NCBI GenBank assembly: GCA_018064725.1 | Contig: JAGHUQ010000134.1 | Location: 1-35,392, forward strand | Length of the DNA: 35,392 bases | Source: Candidatus Cryptobacteroides caccocaballi | GTDB taxonomy: Bacteria; Bacteroidota; Bacteroidia; Bacteroidales; UBA932 | Direction: 5' to 3' | In this document: piece by piece, positions 34,147 through 35,392 of the stretch | Position numbering within the stretch: position 1 is the stretch's first letter | Layout: the number at the start of each line of letters is the position of its first letter | Made by a program: the position numbers and the translations under genes | Notes under the pieces: model-generated | Seen by the model: only the letters and a program-made list of their open reading frames with translations | Told to the model about the DNA's origin: nothing | Database searches by the model: none

Positions 34147-35392
34147 ATGCAATTCGTGATGGATATCGAATATAGAACGCCGGATGAGATAAAGGAATTT
34201 CAGGAAGGACTCCTCAGGGAGGCCCTTGTCTACCTCAAGGGTCACTCACGTTATTACCAGAGGCTTTTCGACAGATATGAGATCGATATTGACAAGATAC
34301 GCCACTTGGAGGATCTCGTCAAGATTCCTTTCACAGAGAAGAAGGACCTGCAGCTTTTCAACGAGGATTTTCTTTGCTGTGACAAGTCTGCCGTCGTCGA
34401 TTACGTGACGACTTCCGGAACCCTCGGTGATCCGGTTACCTTCGGGTGCACCGAGAAGGACCTTCGCAGGCTCGCATTCAATGAGAAGAAGTCCTTCGAG
34501 TGCGCGGGAGTCGGCCCCGGCAACATCGTCCAGCTGATGACTACCCTCGACAAGAGGTTCATGGCAGGACTGGCGTATTTCCTCGGAATACGTGAGCTGG
34601 GTGCCAGCGTCATCAGGGTAGGAAACGGAATCCCTGAGCTTCAGTGGGACACGATCCGTCGTCTCAGGCCAGATACCATCATGTGCGTGCCGTCTTTCAT
34701 ACTCCGACTCATCCAGTATGCGGAGGAGCATGGAATCGACTATCGCAACAGCAGCATCCGCCGAATAATCGGCATAGGCGAGGGACTTCGTGACCAGAAC
34801 TTCGAACTCAACCTTCTCGGAAAGTCGATAAAGGATAAGTGGGACGTGGATCTGTTCGCGACTTATTCATCGACCGAGATGGGCGCGACCTTCTCCGAGT
34901 GCGAATGCGGCCAGGGTGGACATGTCCATCCTGAACTGATCATCGTCGAGATCATCGGCGACGATGACTTGCCTGTTCCTGACGGCGAGATCGGTGAGGT
35001 TGTGGTTACGACACTTGGAGTCGAGGGCATGCCTCTCCTGCGCTTCCGTACGGGAGACATAGCGGCCAAGAAGACGGAGCAGTGTGCTTGCGGCAGGTGG
35101 TCTTATCGCCTTACTCCTCTGGTGGGACGCAAGAACAATATGATCAAGCTCAAGGGCACGACCCTCTATCCGCCAGCGGTGAACGACGTTCTCGACAATG
35201 CGGAATATGTGCAGAACTATGTCGTGGTCGTGAGGGAAAGCGAGGCCGGTACGGACGACGTGGTGGTCAGGATTGGTCTGAAGTACGAGCCGCCGTTCGA
35301 TGTGGTGAAGGATCTCAAGGACCGCTTCCGCTCCCGCATCAGGGTTGCTCCTCAGATAGAGATACTCCCGGTCGACGAGGTGCAGAAGATCA
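34147..35392 (+). CDS. PaaK-like (phenylacetate-CoA ligase family) adenylating enzyme, 3' end outside window
   Basis: The frame is open for 415 codons to the window edge. It has the AMP-binding loop VTTSGTLGDPVTF near residues 87-99, the adenylation motif YSSTEMGATF near 240, RFRTGDIA and the hinge region GRKNNMIKLKGTTLYPP. Two cysteine-rich spots (SECECGQGGH, QCACGRW) are visible. The family activates aryl acids as CoA or ACP thioesters, so loading the aryl starter for the upstream operon is a reasonable idea, as PaaK-like ligases occur in flexirubin and APE clusters. It has its own promoter, so the link is by proximity only. ATGs at 34147 and 34159 are both possible starts. Confidence 0.88.
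   Translation, partial: MQFVMDIEYRTPDEIKEFQEGLLREALVYLKGHSRYYQRLFDRYEIDIDKIRHLEDLVKIPFTEKKDLQLFNEDFLCCDKSAVVDYVTTSGTLGDPVTFGCTEKDLRRLAFNEKKSFECAGVGPGNIVQLMTTLDKRFMAGLAYFLGIRELGASVIRVGNGIPELQWDTIRRLRPDTIMCVPSFILRLIQYAEEHGIDYRNSSIRRIIGIGEGLRDQNFELNLLGKSIKDKWDVDLFATYSSTEMGATFSECECGQGGHVHPELIIVEIIGDDDLPVPDGEIGEVVVTTLGVEGMPLLRFRTGDIAAKKTEQCACGRWSYRLTPLVGRKNNMIKLKGTTLYPPAVNDVLDNAEYVQNYVVVVRESEAGTDDVVVRIGLKYEPPFDVVKDLKDRFRSRIRVAPQIEILPVDEVQKI

Overview
The window looks like a chromosomal stretch of a Bacteroidales (Bacteroidota) bacterium with fairly high GC for that order (judged by eye, not computed). The evidence is the TAnnTTTG-type -7 promoter elements, the absence of strong Shine-Dalgarno sequences, a DUF5106/thioredoxin lipoprotein, a TPR sensor kinase, a YfhO-type membrane protein and a Bacteroidota-style aryl-polyene operon. 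A Rikenellaceae-like or uncultured gut lineage is possible, but the genus cannot be fixed from the sequence. Coding density is very high: no stretch over 300 bases lacks a gene, and I saw no tRNA, rRNA, CRISPR array, insertion sequence or attachment site.

Region 1 (1-2701): a minus-strand gene for a secreted HExxH metallopeptidase / beta-propeller / probable outer-membrane barrel protein, broken by one in-frame TGA at 1015-1017 and running off the left edge. Region 2 (2702-11787), plus strand: a Na/phosphate cotransporter with a PhoU-like tail, a DUF5106 thioredoxin-like lipoprotein, galactose mutarotase, thymidylate synthase, dihydrofolate reductase, and three tandem paralogous neurotransmitter:sodium symporters. 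Many junctions overlap or are only a few bases apart, so this is probably one long unit. Region 3 (11810-14524): mutS on the minus strand, meeting the symporters tail to tail over a stem-loop. Region 4 (14604-20843): an orphan TPR/PAS-like sensor histidine kinase, then a translationally coupled glycosyltransferase and YfhO-like membrane protein.

Region 5 (20873-33144) is the centrepiece: 13 tightly packed genes forming an aryl-polyene (APE)-like type II polyketide operon. It has an O-methyltransferase-like protein, two acyl carrier proteins, an LpxL-type acyltransferase, two hot-dog dehydratase-like proteins, two complete ketosynthases, a chain-length-factor-like protein, an SMR-like membrane protein, a LolA-like carrier, a family-2 glycosyltransferase and a 1233-residue fusion of an MMPL/RND exporter, a PlsC-type acyltransferase and a methyltransferase-like stub. 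The likely logic is assembly of an aryl-capped polyene on the ACPs by KS/CLF and dehydratases, acylation onto a lipid anchor, and delivery to the outer membrane by the exporter and LolA-like protein. No ketoreductase lies in the operon. Region 6 (33141-35392): a convergent secreted alpha/beta hydrolase and a divergent PaaK-like adenylating ligase cut off at the right edge, which may activate the aryl starter.

The most notable points are: (a) the two dehydratase-like proteins each lack a different half of the usual His/Glu dyad; (b) ketosynthase 1 carries a C-terminal domain that looks like a Cys-less copy of the CLF fold; (c) the exporter-acyltransferase-methyltransferase-like fusion; (d) the in-frame TGA in the metallopeptidase gene; (e) the triplicated sodium symporters.
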